A DNA stretch of 64,000 bases from Amorphus orientalis (GCF_030814015.1 NZ_JAUSUL010000003.1:372001-436000); one strand, 5' to 3'; counted from the first letter of the stretch, positions 27,718 to 37,302 are shown. Numbers and translations are program-made. Notes: generated by a model not told the origin, from the sequence alone.

Positions 27718-29508
27718 TTGCAGCAGCGATCGAACGGGATCTTTCCGGCCTTGCTCAACCGCATTCGGCGCTTGCCCAGTTGGCGCGCGGCGGTGACGGC
27801 GGCCGTCCTTGCATCGGCGGTTCTCGCCGCTCCGGGTCCGGCCGCGGCGTTCGGCGAACGCTCGCTCGACCTTTATTTCACCCACACCGGCGAGAAGCTG
27901 AAGATCACCTACAAGCGCAACGGGCGGTACATCCCGTCGGCGCTGAAGGAGCTGAACCGCTTCCTGCGCGACTGGCGCCGCAACGAGTCCATCGACATGG
28001 ACCCGGAGCTGTTCGATCTCCTGTGGGAGATCCAGAACGAGGTCGGCCGCGGCAAGACGATCCACGTCGTGTCCGCCTACCGCTCTCCGGCCACCAACAA
28101 CATGCTCCGCTCGCGCTCGCGGGGCGTGGCCAAGTTCAGCCAGCATATGGCCGGCAAGGCGACCGACTTCTACATTCCCGGCGTCTCGACCGCCGACATC
28201 CGCAAGGCGGCCTTCAAGAAGCAGATCGGCGGCGTCGGCTACTATCCGACGTCCCGCACGCCGTTCGTCCACCTGGATACCGGCAGCGTCCGCTCCTGGC
28301 CCCGCATGACGCGCACCCAGCTTCTGGCCCTCTTCCCGGACGGAAAGACCGTGCACCTGCCCAGCGACGGCAAGCCGCTTCAGGGCTACGAAGTCGCCAA
28401 GGCCGAACTCGAAGCCCGCGACCGCCGTGGCCGCACCCAGGTCGCGTCGAGCTCCGGCGGCGGTCTCGGCGGCCTGTTCGGCGGCGGCGATCGCCGGCGC
28501 AGCGCGCCGGAGCGGCCGGAGGCCGGGTCGGGCAAGAACATCATCACCGCGCTTCTCAGCCGCGACGACGACGATGTCGAGGACAGCGTCGAGCGCCAGC
28601 TTTCGGCCGAGGAACGGGCCCGCCCGGTGCGGCAGACCTCCTCGAACCTTCCCGGCGTGAACCTGACGGCGCCGACCAACGACAAGCCGAAGCCCGCGGC
28701 CACGGCGGCACCGGCCACGGCGAAAGCCGAACCCGAAGCCGCGCCCAGCGCGCCGCCGCCGCTGCCCGCCACCCGGCCCGAAGTCGCAGCCCCCGCCGAC
28801 GCGGCGACGCCGGACGCACCCGACGCGCCGATCGCCCCGGCTGTCCCGAAGGCGGCGCCCGAACCGGCTGCCGAGCCCACACCCGAGGCGGTTCTGGTTG
28901 CAGCCCTGCCCAAACCGCGCCCGGCCGACGTGATCACGCTGGCCTCGGCCACCCAGGCCGCTCCGGTCGAGGAAACCGCGCCTGCCACACCGGATGCCCC
29001 GGTCGTGGGCGGAACCGCGGCCGATGCGGAAGCCGCCGTCGCCTCGCTGCGCGCGAGCCTCAGTGCCGGCTCCAACGGATCCGACGACGTTCCTGTGTTC
29101 GGTTATGCGGATGGCTCAGTAGATCCGGAGACGGGCGACAACGTGCTGACCGCCACCGCGGCCCTCGTCGGGGAAAGCGGCGACGCGCCGAGCCTGTCGA
29201 CCGACACGACCACCGTCGCGACCGAGACGATCGGAACCGATCTCTCGCCGACGGTCGATCCGACCGCCACCTTCTTCGGTCCGCCCGACCGCTCCGACTC
29301 CCGCTTCCTGGTGGGCGGCACGAGCATGCGGACCATGGAGTTCGCGTGGCTCTCCCATCCGCATCAGGGCAAGGTCGGGATGATCACCGCGGCGCGGGCC
29401 CCGATGGGCGGAAGCGGAGCGCTCGGCGATCGGGTCGACGGATGGCGCACCGACCGGTTCGAGGGCGTGCCGCACGTCTACATCACCCAGGCCTACGCCA
29501 CGCAGTAG
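27718..29508 (+). CDS. DUF882 / YcbK-type M15 peptidase-like protein with Ala-Pro-rich tail
   Basis: I start it at the TTG 27718, which follows AAGGA with a 7-base spacer and precedes a signal sequence (SWRAAVTAAVLASAVLAAPGPAAA). The mature protein begins with a DUF882 domain of about 170 residues whose metal ligands are visible in FSQHMAGKATDFYI and FVHLDTG, the D,D-carboxypeptidase-like zinc pattern. The remaining roughly 370 residues are low-complexity, rich in Ala, Pro, Thr and Asp, with a folded-looking end (FEGVPHVYITQAYATQ). It probably acts on peptidoglycan in the periplasm, near the L,D-transpeptidase. The role of the tail is unknown. Confidence 0.8.
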   Translation: MQQRSNGIFPALLNRIRRLPSWRAAVTAAVLASAVLAAPGPAAAFGERSLDLYFTHTGEKLKITYKRNGRYIPSALKELNRFLRDWRRNESIDMDPELFDLLWEIQNEVGRGKTIHVVSAYRSPATNNMLRSRSRGVAKFSQHMAGKATDFYIPGVSTADIRKAAFKKQIGGVGYYPTSRTPFVHLDTGSVRSWPRMTRTQLLALFPDGKTVHLPSDGKPLQGYEVAKAELEARDRRGRTQVASSSGGGLGGLFGGGDRRRSAPERPEAGSGKNIITALLSRDDDDVEDSVERQLSAEERARPVRQTSSNLPGVNLTAPTNDKPKPAATAAPATAKAEPEAAPSAPPPLPATRPEVAAPADAATPDAPDAPIAPAVPKAAPEPAAEPTPEAVLVAALPKPRPADVITLASATQAAPVEETAPATPDAPVVGGTAADAEAAVASLRASLSAGSNGSDDVPVFGYADGSVDPETGDNVLTATAALVGESGDAPSLSTDTTTVATETIGTDLSPTVDPTATFFGPPDRSDSRFLVGGTSMRTMEFAWLSHPHQGKVGMITAARAPMGGSGALGDRVDGWRTDRFEGVPHVYITQAYATQ

Positions 29509-29652
29509 AGCCGTTCCTGCCCGGACGGGACCATCTCATCCGGACGGTCAGAAACGGCTCCAGGTTCGGTCCCGGTGGACTGACGTGAGCAAGCCCGCTC
29601 CGGTCACGAGGGATCGGCTTCAACGGGACATGCTGCTCGCGCACGTCCCGCC

Positions 29653-29700
29653 GAGGTGGAAACGGGTGGGCCGTCCGGACATGCGCCAAAACAAAGAGTG
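29653..29700 (-). repeat. palindromic repeat, degenerate copy, opposite orientation
   Basis: Reads GGTGGAAACGG, CCGTCCGGACATGCG and CCAAAACAAAG on the plus strand, which aligns with the reverse complement of the other copies plus their outer tail. The 15-bp tail TGCGCCAAAACAAAG (29682-29696) recurs inverted at 36176-36190. It lies 145 bp past the DUF882 stop. Confidence 0.55.
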
Positions 29701-29730
29701 AAAGCCGACCGGCGTCTTGGAGCCTTTTCC

Positions 29731-29754
29731 GATCAGGTGGGGAAACACCTGATC
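29731..29754. terminator. hairpin between convergent DUF882 and gapR genes
   Basis: GATCAGGTG and CACCTGATC pair perfectly around GGGAAA, 25 bp beyond the gapR stop. No clear T run follows on either strand, so it may be a Rho-dependent or processed 3' end serving one or both genes. Confidence 0.45.
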
Positions 29755-29779
29755 GTTACGAAATGGCGCCAGAGGCTGC

Positions 29780-30070
29780 TCAGGCCGCCGACGAGGTCTC
29801 GGCCTGGTCGTCCTCGATGGCGGGCCGCGCCATACCGAGGGCGTGCATGTAGAGATCGAGCAGCGCTTCCTGCTCCTGGCGCTCGGCCGAATCCTGCTTC
29901 CTGAGCCGGACCACCTGACGCATGATCTTGGTGTCGTAGCCGTTGGCCTTCGCCTCGGCGTAGACGTCCTTGATGTCGTCGGCGATCGTCTGCTTCTCTT
30001 CCTCGAGTTTCTCGATGCGCTCGACGAAGGCGCGCAACTGATCGGCGGCAACTCCACCCGGCTGGCTCAT
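29780..30070 (-). CDS. gapR: GapR (DUF2312) nucleoid-associated DNA-binding protein
   Basis: GapR tetramers clamp overtwisted, AT-rich DNA ahead of forks and stimulate gyrase and topoisomerase IV; it is nearly universal in alphaproteobacteria. The 96-residue product starts at [11 protein letters not shown] after AAAGGA. It has the long N-terminal helix ([18 protein letters not shown]), the conserved [18 protein letters not shown] and a C-terminal [12 protein letters not shown] helix. It lies next to DUF1244 and near DUF1036-pyk, a conserved rhizobial block. Confidence 0.95.
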   Translation of the reverse strand: MSQPGGVAADQLRAFVERIEKLEEEKQTIADDIKDVYAEAKANGYDTKIMRQVVRLRKQDSAERQEQEALLDLYMHALGMARPAIEDDQAETSSAA

Positions 30071-30199
30071 GGTCCGGAATCCTTTCTGATCGGTCGCGTC
30101 CAAAAGGGGCGCGTTCCCTGCCCCAGACATAAGGCATGGTCAAGGCGCACGAAACTGCCGCGGCGCTTGTCCACAGCCCGCGTGGGCCCGGACGCAGCT

Positions 30200-30511
30200 C
30201 TATCCGTGCTTCGTCGTCGCCCCGAAGGCCTTTTGCTGGTCTTCGCTGGCCGGCGTCTGATAGCGCGCCTTCCAGTCGTCGTAGGGCATGCCATAGACGC
30301 GCTCGCGCGCGGCGTCCTTCTCGACGTCCAGCCCGCGCTCCTGGGCCGCGTCCTGATACCAGTTGGACAGACAGTTCCGGCAGAACCCGGCCAGGTTCAT
30401 CAGGTCGATGTTCTGCACGTCCGTGCGCGTGCGCAGATGATCCACCAGCCGCCGGAAAACCGCAGCCTCGAGTTCGGTCCGGGTGGCCGCGTCGATCTGT
30501 TTCTCGTCCAT
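30200..30511 (-). CDS. DUF1244 domain protein
   Basis: 103 residues from the ATG at 30511, after AGGAGA. The conserved core reads FRRLVDHLRTRTDVQNIDLM, then FCRNCLSNWY and YGMPYDDWKARYQ, typical of the family; the FCRNC pair could bind metal. Function is not established. It is in the same orientation as gapR, 129 bp upstream of it. Confidence 0.88.
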   Translation of the reverse strand: MDEKQIDAATRTELEAAVFRRLVDHLRTRTDVQNIDLMNLAGFCRNCLSNWYQDAAQERGLDVEKDAARERVYGMPYDDWKARYQTPASEDQQKAFGATTKHG

Positions 30512-30667
30512 CTCGGTTCTCCTGCTTGAGGGTGTCTGGCCTTGCCCAGCATTCACTGTTCCACATAGGTGACGCATCCCGCAAAAGGAACGGCCTCTTG
30601 CTCCGCGCCATGCAGCCTCCTACCAGTCGGGATGCATGAACACGCGCCTCAGCCCAGTTCCCGTCCC

Positions 30668-31600
30668 ATGACCATCACGCCGCCCTCCAGCCCGGCGGAC
30701 ACCGCGCCGCGGATCGTCCTCGCCCTCGTGTGCCTGGTCGCCGGCGCCGTTGCGATGGGCGTGTCGCCGGTTTTCGTGCGTAACGCCGATGTGGGACCGT
30801 TCACCAGCGCCTTCTGGCGCGTGGCCCTGTCGCTCCCGGTGCTATGGCTCTGGGCTCGCCTCGAAGCCCGAAACCGCCCGGCCGACGCCGCGCCTCAGGG
30901 CTGGTCCTGGCCCGTGGTGCTGACTGGCCTCTTCTTCGCGGGCGACCTCCTGTTCTGGCATCTCGCCATCGTGCATACGACGGTCGCCAACGCCACGTTC
31001 CTGGCCACGATGGCGCCGGTCTGGGTCATCCTCGCGTCCGGTCTGGTGATCCGCGAACCGGTCGGGCGCGAATCCGTCATCGGACTGGGTCTTTGCCTGG
31101 TCGGCGCAGCCCTCCTGATCGGGATGAGCTACAGCCTCGCCCCGGGGCGGGTCGACGGCGACATCTACGGCGTCGTCACGTCGATGTTCTTCGGCGCCTA
31201 TTTCCTGTCCGTGCGGGTCGCGCGCCGCACGGTCTCTCCGGGCTTCCTCATGTTCCGGAGCGGCATCGTCACGGCTGCGGTTCTCCTGATCGCCGCCGTC
31301 GGTCTGGAAGGTCAGTTCCTTCCGGGTTCCGCCACCGGCATCGCAGCGCTGCTGGCGCTGGCGCTCGTCTCCCATGCGGGCGGACAGGGCCTGCTCTCGT
31401 TCTCCCTCGGCCACCTGACGGCGGCGTTCTCCTCCCTGGTGATCTTTCTGGAGGCTCTCGCTGCGGCGCTGGCCGGCTGGGTCTTTCTCGGCGAGGCATT
31501 GTCCTTGCATCAGGCCGCTGGTGGAGCCGCCATTCTGGCCGGCATCTGGCTCGCGCGGCCGCGCACGGGAAGGCCTCGCGGCAGCGTCGCCCCAAAATAG
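30668..31600 (+). CDS. EamA/DMT family transporter
   Basis: Inner-membrane drug/metabolite exporter of the ten-helix EamA type, about 310 residues, with two repeats. The first begins LALVCLVAGAVAMGVSPVFVR and the second near GDIYGVVTSMFFGAYFLSVR. Substrate cannot be told. The start is uncertain: an ATG at 30632 gives 12 more residues and has a weak ribosome site. It interrupts the block formed in relatives by DUF1244, gapR, DUF1036 and pyk. Confidence 0.85.
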   Translation: MTITPPSSPADTAPRIVLALVCLVAGAVAMGVSPVFVRNADVGPFTSAFWRVALSLPVLWLWARLEARNRPADAAPQGWSWPVVLTGLFFAGDLLFWHLAIVHTTVANATFLATMAPVWVILASGLVIREPVGRESVIGLGLCLVGAALLIGMSYSLAPGRVDGDIYGVVTSMFFGAYFLSVRVARRTVSPGFLMFRSGIVTAAVLLIAAVGLEGQFLPGSATGIAALLALALVSHAGGQGLLSFSLGHLTAAFSSLVIFLEALAAALAGWVFLGEALSLHQAAGGAAILAGIWLARPRTGRPRGSVAPK

Positions 31601-31755
31601 CCGCACTCGGAAGAAAGGGATTGTTAACCGTCATGGGGGCACTGTTCGATGCGTCCGCATCGATCCTTTCGGCCGTTCCAACACACCGTTTGGATCACCC
31701 CTCCAATGCTGGGGGACAACGGGAGGCTGCGTTGACATTCGCGAGCGGAGCCCTC

Positions 31756-32280
31756 ATGAAAACGAAGCGGCCAATGACCGGTCGAAGCGATGCGACTACA
31801 AAATCGGGGTTCGTCAATCGCGACATGCGGTGCACTGCACGATATATTTCCTCCGCCCTTCTGTTCGCTCTGGCGCTTCTGGTAGCGCCGCTCGCGCTTT
31901 CGGCGCCAGCTTCCGCGGACCTTCGCCTCTGCAACAAGACCGACGCTCAGGTGGGCGTCGCTGTCGGCTACAAGAGTGACGAGAACTGGGTCAGCGAAGG
32001 CTGGTGGAACCTGCCGGCACAGAGCTGCGAAGTTCTGCTGGAGGGCCGTCTCAGCGCCCGCTACTATTACCTTTATGCGCTCGATTACGCCCAGGGCGGC
32101 GAATGGAGCGGCCAGGCGTTCATGTGCACCCGCGAGAAAGAGTTCACGATCACCGGTATTGAGGACTGCCTCGCGCGCGGCTATGAACGAACCGGTTTCG
32201 TCGAGATAGACACCGGCGAGCAGGCCTCCTGGACCGTCCATCTGACCGAGCGCACCCGGTCCGGGATCGGTGGTCGATGA
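31756..32280 (+). CDS. DUF1036 secreted protein
   Basis: 174 residues from the ATG at 31756, which follows GCGGAG. A hydrophobic stretch at about 30-55 (ISSALLFALALLVAPLALSA) preceded by a basic region acts as signal or anchor, with likely cleavage after ASA. The mature domain begins LRLCNKTDAQVGVAVGYK and continues WVSEGWWNL, the DUF1036 pattern with conserved cysteines (LCNK, SCEVL, FMCT, EDCL). Function unknown. Its stop overlaps the pyruvate kinase start (ATGA), so the two are coupled, a pairing common in Rhizobiales. Confidence 0.88.
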   Translation: MKTKRPMTGRSDATTKSGFVNRDMRCTARYISSALLFALALLVAPLALSAPASADLRLCNKTDAQVGVAVGYKSDENWVSEGWWNLPAQSCEVLLEGRLSARYYYLYALDYAQGGEWSGQAFMCTREKEFTITGIEDCLARGYERTGFVEIDTGEQASWTVHLTERTRSGIGGR

Positions 32281-33713
32281 GGCGGTCACGCCGCACCAAG
32301 ATCCTCGCCACTCTCGGCCCTTCCTCGTCCGACCCGTCCACGATCGAAGCCCTGTTCCGCGCAGGCGCCGACGTCTTCCGAATCAACATGAGCCACACCG
32401 ACCACGCGGGCATGCGGGGTCTGGTGACGGCGATCCGCACCGTCGAAGACGCGGTCGGTCGGCCGATCGGCATTCTCGCCGATCTGCAGGGGCCGAAGCT
32501 GCGCCTCGGCGTGTTTTCGAACGGCAAGATCGAGCTTGAGGAAGGCGACCTTTTTCATCTCGATTCCGATTCAGCGCCCGGCGACGGCGGACGGGTGCAA
32601 CTGCCCCATCCGGAAATCCTCGAGGCGCTCCAGCCCGGCCACCGGCTTCTCATCGATGACGGCCGCGTCAAGCTGACGGTCGAGGAGATGACCAGCAACG
32701 GGGTCAGCGCCCGGGTCGACGTGGGCGGCACGATCTCCGACCGCAAGGGCGTCAGCGTCCCCGACACCACGCTTGCGCTCAGCGCCATGACGGAGAAGGA
32801 CCGGCGCGACCTGGACGCGGCGCTCGAGGCCAAGGTCGACTGGGTGGCGCTGTCCTTCATCCAGCGGCCCGACGATCTGGCGGAGGTCCGCAAGATCGCC
32901 CGCGGCCGCGTGGGCGTGATGGCCAAGATCGAGAAGCCCCAGGCGATCGAGCGGCTCGAGGACATTATCGAGCTGTCTGACGCGCTGATGGTGGCGCGCG
33001 GCGATCTCGGCGTGGAGATGCCGGTCGAGAAGGTGCCCGGCCTCCAGAAGAGGATCACCCGGGCCGCCCGCAAGGCCGGCAAGCCCGTGGTCGTCGCCAC
33101 CCAGATGCTGGAAAGCATGATCACCGCGCCGACACCGACGCGGGCGGAAGTTTCCGACGTCGCGACGGCGGTCTTCGAGGGCGCTGACGCGGTCATGCTG
33201 TCGGCAGAATCGGCGGCCGGAAAATACCCGATCGAGGCCGTCACGACGATGGACCGCATCGCCTACGAGGTCGAGCGGGACGATCACTACATGTCGATCA
33301 TCGCCGGCCAGCGCTCCGCCCCGGAGGCGACCGGCGCCGACGCCATCGCGGCGGCGGCCCGCCAGATCGCCGAAACCCTGAACCTGTCGGCCATCGTCTG
33401 CTACACCTCGTCCGGCGCGACCGCCCTGCGGGTGGCACGCGAGCGCCCCTCCGCCCCGCTGGTCGTGGTGAGCCCGGTGCGGACCACCGCCCGCCGGCTC
33501 GCTCTTGCCTGGGGCCTTCATTGCGTCGTCAGCCCGGATGCGCGGGACGTGGACGACATGGTCGACCGCGCCTGCAGCGTTGCCTTCGCCGAGAAGTTCG
33601 CGCGCCCTGGACAACGGCTCCTGACCATCGCGGGCAGCCCCTTCGGAACACCCGGCGCCACCAACCTTCTGCGCGTCGCCTACGTGAGCGACGACGGCCG
33701 CGGCGGAACCTGA
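32277..33713 (+). CDS. pyk: pyruvate kinase
   Basis: Converts phosphoenolpyruvate and ADP to pyruvate and ATP. The 478-residue protein begins KILATLGPSS and has INMSHTDH (substrate Asn and Ser), the catalytic-lysine signature AKIEKPQAIERLEDI, MVARGDLGVEMP for Mg and substrate, and VVATQMLESM. The C-terminal effector domain is present (CYTSSGATALRVARERP). It overlaps the DUF1036 gene by 4 bp. Confidence 0.97.
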   Translation: MRRSRRTKILATLGPSSSDPSTIEALFRAGADVFRINMSHTDHAGMRGLVTAIRTVEDAVGRPIGILADLQGPKLRLGVFSNGKIELEEGDLFHLDSDSAPGDGGRVQLPHPEILEALQPGHRLLIDDGRVKLTVEEMTSNGVSARVDVGGTISDRKGVSVPDTTLALSAMTEKDRRDLDAALEAKVDWVALSFIQRPDDLAEVRKIARGRVGVMAKIEKPQAIERLEDIIELSDALMVARGDLGVEMPVEKVPGLQKRITRAARKAGKPVVVATQMLESMITAPTPTRAEVSDVATAVFEGADAVMLSAESAAGKYPIEAVTTMDRIAYEVERDDHYMSIIAGQRSAPEATGADAIAAAARQIAETLNLSAIVCYTSSGATALRVARERPSAPLVVVSPVRTTARRLALAWGLHCVVSPDARDVDDMVDRACSVAFAEKFARPGQRLLTIAGSPFGTPGATNLLRVAYVSDDGRGGT

Positions 33714-33813
33714 CCGCCGGGTGCGAGGCACCCACCCCGACGCAACGCATAGTTGATTATTCCTCCGACCTCGCGCACCATGACGGGAAGCATGGGCGGG
33801 GGCGAGCGGGACA

Positions 33814-36081
33814 ATGCGGGATCGGGAGACGCCAGTCTTCGCGCGTGATGCTGCGCACCGTCCGCGACGCACCACGGCGCCGCCGAGCCGGCCCGGCCCG
33901 CCTCTGCGCCAGCGGACCGCACCTCCCTCCGCACCGGCATTTCCGAAGCCGCCGCCGACCGGGCCCGATCCCGTCGCGCTCGGACGTGCGCTTGGCATAG
34001 AGGTCCGGCTCGGCCGCGACCTGACGCTCAGCGACGATGCGGCCCTGGCGCTTGCTCCGCTGCTGGCGAAGGGGCCCCTCGGGCTCGCCCGGATCGGGCA
34101 CACCCGCGGCGGCCCCGTCGTCGCCCTGTGTGCCGAAACCGCCGTCACCATCGACCGGCAGCGTCTGGAAACGATGGCACGGCGGGCGGCCGGCCGCCTC
34201 ATCCTCACCACCCGGCGCGATCTGCGGATGGCGGTCGCCCGCCGGCTCGAGAAGATGCCGCCGGCGCGGCTGCTCAGGCTGGTCATGGACCAACCGGGTC
34301 GGTCGGACGCGGGCCGCCCGTCGCGTGCCCTCCCCCTCGGCACAGCGGAGGCGGAGGCTTTCGCCCGCTGGCTCTCGCTGCCCTACGCCGCCGCCCTCAC
34401 CCCTGTCCCGCCCACCATGTTCGCCCCGGTCGTAGAAGCCCTCGGCGAGCGCACAACGGAAATCCGGGCGGGCGGCGGGCGCGCGCTTGCGTTTGCGCCC
34501 GGGCCGGACGATCTGCCGGCGATCGCTGCGCGCGTCTGCGCGCGCGGCGCGCGCGCCTCCCGGATCGTCATCACCGATGGCGCAACCCTGCGCCGCGCCC
34601 GGCAGGAATCGAGCCGGATACTGCGCCCCGAGAATGCCCGATGGGACCTCGGCATCCCGCGCGCGCTCACTGCGCGCGACACCCTTTCGCGCAAGCAGCG
34701 CCTCCTTGCGCACGCGCTCGTCGCCGGGGCGCTCGCCGTCGCCGCGACCGCCCCGGCAGCGGTGCCGACCCTCCTCCAGGCGTTCGTCGCCTGCGTGCTC
34801 TTCATCCTGACCTGCGCCCGCGCCGCCGCCAGTCTCGCAGCCGCGCCGATGACCTTCGCTCCGCCCCGAACGAAGCTGTCGTCCGCGGAGTTGCCCACCT
34901 ACTCCGTGCTGATCCCCCTCTACATGGAGGCGAAGTCCGCCCGCAGCCTGGTCGGAAGCCTCCGCCGGCTCGACTATCCCGCCGACAAGCTCGATGTGAT
35001 CGTCCTTCTGGAGCAGGACGACCCGGCAACCCTCGACGCCTTCCTGGCCCTCGACCTGCCGGACTGGATGCGTCTCGTCGTGGTCCCGCCGGAAGGGCCG
35101 CGGACCAAGCCGAAGGCCCTCAATGTCGGTCTCGCCTACGCCCGCGGCGAACTGGTCACCATCCTCGACGCCGAAGACCGGCCGGACCCGTCCCAGCTTC
35201 GGATCGCGGCGGAGACCTTTGCCGCCGGCTCGCCGGCGCTCGCCTGCCTTCAGGCCCGGCTTGCGGTCGACCATGCCCGGGACACCTTCGTCACCCGCAT
35301 GTTCGCCATCGAGTACGCCAGCCTGTTCGACGTGCTTCTGCCCTGGCTCGCCGCGCGCAAGGTGCTGTTTCCCCTCGGCGGCACGTCCAATCACTTCCGC
35401 CGGGACATCCTGGTCCGGATCGGCGGATGGGATGCCTTCAACGTCACCGAGGACGCGGATCTGGGCGTCCGGCTCGCCCGGTTCGACTACGAGATGAGCG
35501 TGATCGCCTCGACCACCTGGGAGGAGGCTCCCCTGCACATGGGCGCCTGGATGCGCCAGCGCACGCGCTGGCTCAAAGGATGGATGCAGACCTGGCTGGT
35601 GCACATGCGCGAGCCGGGCCGGTTCGCCCGCAAGCGGGTGCTGGCCAAGATGCTCGCCTTCCAGGCCCTGATCCTGGGCAGCCTGATGGCCATTCTCGCC
35701 TTCCCCATCTGCCTGGTCCTCCTGGGCGCCCACGCCGTCGGTCTGATCCCGCTCTTGCCGGAGCCGGCCTATGCGAGCCGGGCCGTGTTCGCGCTCAACG
35801 CCGCGGTCTTCGTGGGCGGCTTCACCGCGACCGCCGCCCTCTCGCTGCGGGCGATCCGGCTCCGCCGGCTGTGGCTCTCGCCGCTCGCGCTCCTCGGCCT
35901 GCCGATCTACTGGCTGATGCTGGCGGTCGCCCTCATCGCGGCCTTCGTCGATCTCTTGCGCCGCCCGCACCACTGGGCGAAGACCCACCACGGCATCGCC
36001 CGCCGGCCACGGACCCCGCACGCGTCACGCGGCCATCACGCGCAGCGGAGCCTCACCTCCGCCGATCTCACTTTCCCGTAG
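33814..36081 (+). CDS. family 2 glycosyltransferase with N-terminal accessory domain
   Basis: 755-residue processive-type membrane glycosyltransferase. The N-terminal 300 residues are a Pro/Arg-rich stretch and a domain resembling degenerate MshEN modules (LGIEVRLGRDL, LILTTRRDLRMAVARRLEK). Two membrane helices follow (about 305-350). The GT2 domain has YSVLIPLYMEAKS, VTILDAEDRPDP (D-x-D type), a base region TEDADLGVRLARF and the RQRTRW motif of processive synthases. Four more helices end the protein. It probably exports a polysaccharide; the polymer is not evident and no partner genes are adjacent. Confidence 0.85.
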   Translation: MRDRETPVFARDAAHRPRRTTAPPSRPGPPLRQRTAPPSAPAFPKPPPTGPDPVALGRALGIEVRLGRDLTLSDDAALALAPLLAKGPLGLARIGHTRGGPVVALCAETAVTIDRQRLETMARRAAGRLILTTRRDLRMAVARRLEKMPPARLLRLVMDQPGRSDAGRPSRALPLGTAEAEAFARWLSLPYAAALTPVPPTMFAPVVEALGERTTEIRAGGGRALAFAPGPDDLPAIAARVCARGARASRIVITDGATLRRARQESSRILRPENARWDLGIPRALTARDTLSRKQRLLAHALVAGALAVAATAPAAVPTLLQAFVACVLFILTCARAAASLAAAPMTFAPPRTKLSSAELPTYSVLIPLYMEAKSARSLVGSLRRLDYPADKLDVIVLLEQDDPATLDAFLALDLPDWMRLVVVPPEGPRTKPKALNVGLAYARGELVTILDAEDRPDPSQLRIAAETFAAGSPALACLQARLAVDHARDTFVTRMFAIEYASLFDVLLPWLAARKVLFPLGGTSNHFRRDILVRIGGWDAFNVTEDADLGVRLARFDYEMSVIASTTWEEAPLHMGAWMRQRTRWLKGWMQTWLVHMREPGRFARKRVLAKMLAFQALILGSLMAILAFPICLVLLGAHAVGLIPLLPEPAYASRAVFALNAAVFVGGFTATAALSLRAIRLRRLWLSPLALLGLPIYWLMLAVALIAAFVDLLRRPHHWAKTHHGIARRPRTPHASRGHHAQRSLTSADLTFP

Positions 36082-36175
36082 GAGGCCTTCGCCCGGCGCC
36101 GCCCGATGCGCATCTGAGATAAGGGCCAGGGCTGGAGCCGGTCCGCTTTTCATAGCTGCACTGAACGACACACCC

Positions 36176-36233
36176 CTTTGTTTTGGCGCATTTTCGAACG
36201 GCCAGCCGGTTTCCACCTGGCCTGGAAATGCTT
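36176..36233 (+). repeat. palindromic repeat, extended degenerate copy
   Basis: Includes the outer tail CTTTGTTTTGGCGCA, then ACGGCCAGCCGGTTTCCAC and CCTGGAAATGCTT, aligning with the consensus of the family. It lies between the GT2 gene and the next membrane protein gene, just 12 bp before the latter's start. Confidence 0.55.
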
Positions 36234-36245
36234 TGGGAGGCTGAC

Positions 36246-36737
36246 ATGGCGACCATGACCAACCCCGCGCATTCGCGCACATCCCTGTTTCCGCCGCTCG
36301 TCGCGGCGACTTTCGTCACCGCCCTCATGGCCGGGATCGCCGCCGACATCGTCTGGGAGGTCTGGGCGCGCGGGATCACCCCGTTCCTGGTCGGCGGACC
36401 GCTGCAGCCGGCCGCCCTCGTCCAGGGCGTGTTCGGCTTCTCCAACTGGGCGCTCGCCGAACTGATCCACGCCGTCGTGGGCGTGGTGTTCTATCCGCTC
36501 GGCTATCTCTTCATCGCCCGGCCGATCCAGCGCGCGGTCATCCCGGCCCTGCCCTGGTGGGTGACGGCGCTCGCCTACGGCGTCGGGCTGTGGATCTTCG
36601 CCCTCTACATCATGGCCCACCTGTTCGCGAACCAGCCGCCGTTCCTGGGCTTCATCCCGCTGACCTGGGCCTCGCTCGCCGGCCATCTCCTGTTCGCGCT
36701 GACGCTGGGTGCGGTCGTGAAGGCGCGCAGGGTCTGA
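36246..36737 (+). CDS. uncharacterised four-helix membrane protein
   Basis: 163 residues; the ATG at 36246 follows GGGAGG. Hydrophobic segments lie near residues 15-35 (VAATFVTALMAGIAADIVW), 55-90, 100-125 and 135-155, with conserved-looking EVWARGITP and WALAELIHAVVG. I do not recognise a function. It ends 60 bp before a strong terminator. Confidence 0.65.
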   Translation: MATMTNPAHSRTSLFPPLVAATFVTALMAGIAADIVWEVWARGITPFLVGGPLQPAALVQGVFGFSNWALAELIHAVVGVVFYPLGYLFIARPIQRAVIPALPWWVTALAYGVGLWIFALYIMAHLFANQPPFLGFIPLTWASLAGHLLFALTLGAVVKARRV

Positions 36738-36797
36738 TCCGGCGCCGAACGAGCCGGGCCGGATGTCCCGGACGATAAGATGCCCCACCCGTGGGCG

Positions 36798-36838
36798 GTG
36801 ACGGCAGCGTCTCATCCGAGGCTGCCGTCACGGCTTTT
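36798..36838 (+). terminator. Rho-independent terminator
   Basis: GTGACGGCAGC and GCTGCCGTCAC pair over 11 bp, extended by an inner CTC/GAG pair, followed by GGCTTTT. It lies 60 bp after the membrane protein gene and 38 bp before the convergent glyoxalase-superfamily gene. Confidence 0.8.
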
Positions 36839-36876
36839 CTCCCGCCGAGGCCGCTTCCGCTCTGAACGGATCCCGG

Positions 36877-37302
36877 TCAGGACGGCTCCACGACCAGCTG
36901 CGGCCTTCCATCTGACGTTTTCCGGTGGCTGCGGCCCTCCGCGTCGACCGTGCCGCGGATCCGGTGACGCCAGTTGGAAAAGCTGGCGAACGTCACCGTA
37001 TCGACCGGCCGGTCGAGCCTGATCTCCACCGTCCGATGGCCGGAAGGCCCGGACAGGGCGATGATCTCGCCGCTGTAGGCCTGCCCCAGATAGGATCCGG
37101 CAACCCGGTCGCCCAGGGCGAGCTCGGGCGGCGCATTGCGCCGGGTGAGCCGGGCATGGAGCGTGTTCCAGTCCCGGGCGCCGTGCTGGCGGGCGATCAG
37201 CTCCAGGGCCCTGGCGTGGCTGACCGGGGTGCCGTCCGCCTCAAGGGCCTGACGCAGCGCCCTGGCCTGGGCCTTGACGGTGTCGAGGGAGGGCTGGGTC
37301 AT
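36877..37302 (-). CDS. glyoxalase-superfamily N-terminal-type small protein
   Basis: 141 residues. The N-terminal part (VKAQARALRQALEADG, SHARALELIARQHGARDWNTLHARL) matches the helical module found in so-called glyoxalase superfamily proteins. The C-terminal part (LALGDRVAGSYLGQAYSGEIIAL) looks like a small beta barrel. No catalytic residues can be assigned. Function unknown. Confidence 0.6.
   Translation of the reverse strand: MTQPSLDTVKAQARALRQALEADGTPVSHARALELIARQHGARDWNTLHARLTRRNAPPELALGDRVAGSYLGQAYSGEIIALSGPSGHRTVEIRLDRPVDTVTFASFSNWRHRIRGTVDAEGRSHRKTSDGRPQLVVEPS

Noticed and set aside
33757-36021. Minus-strand frame of 754 codons opposite the GT2 gene
   Set aside because: Arg/Gly/Glu-rich shadow frame; the plus strand carries the GT2 motifs and a full set of membrane helices.
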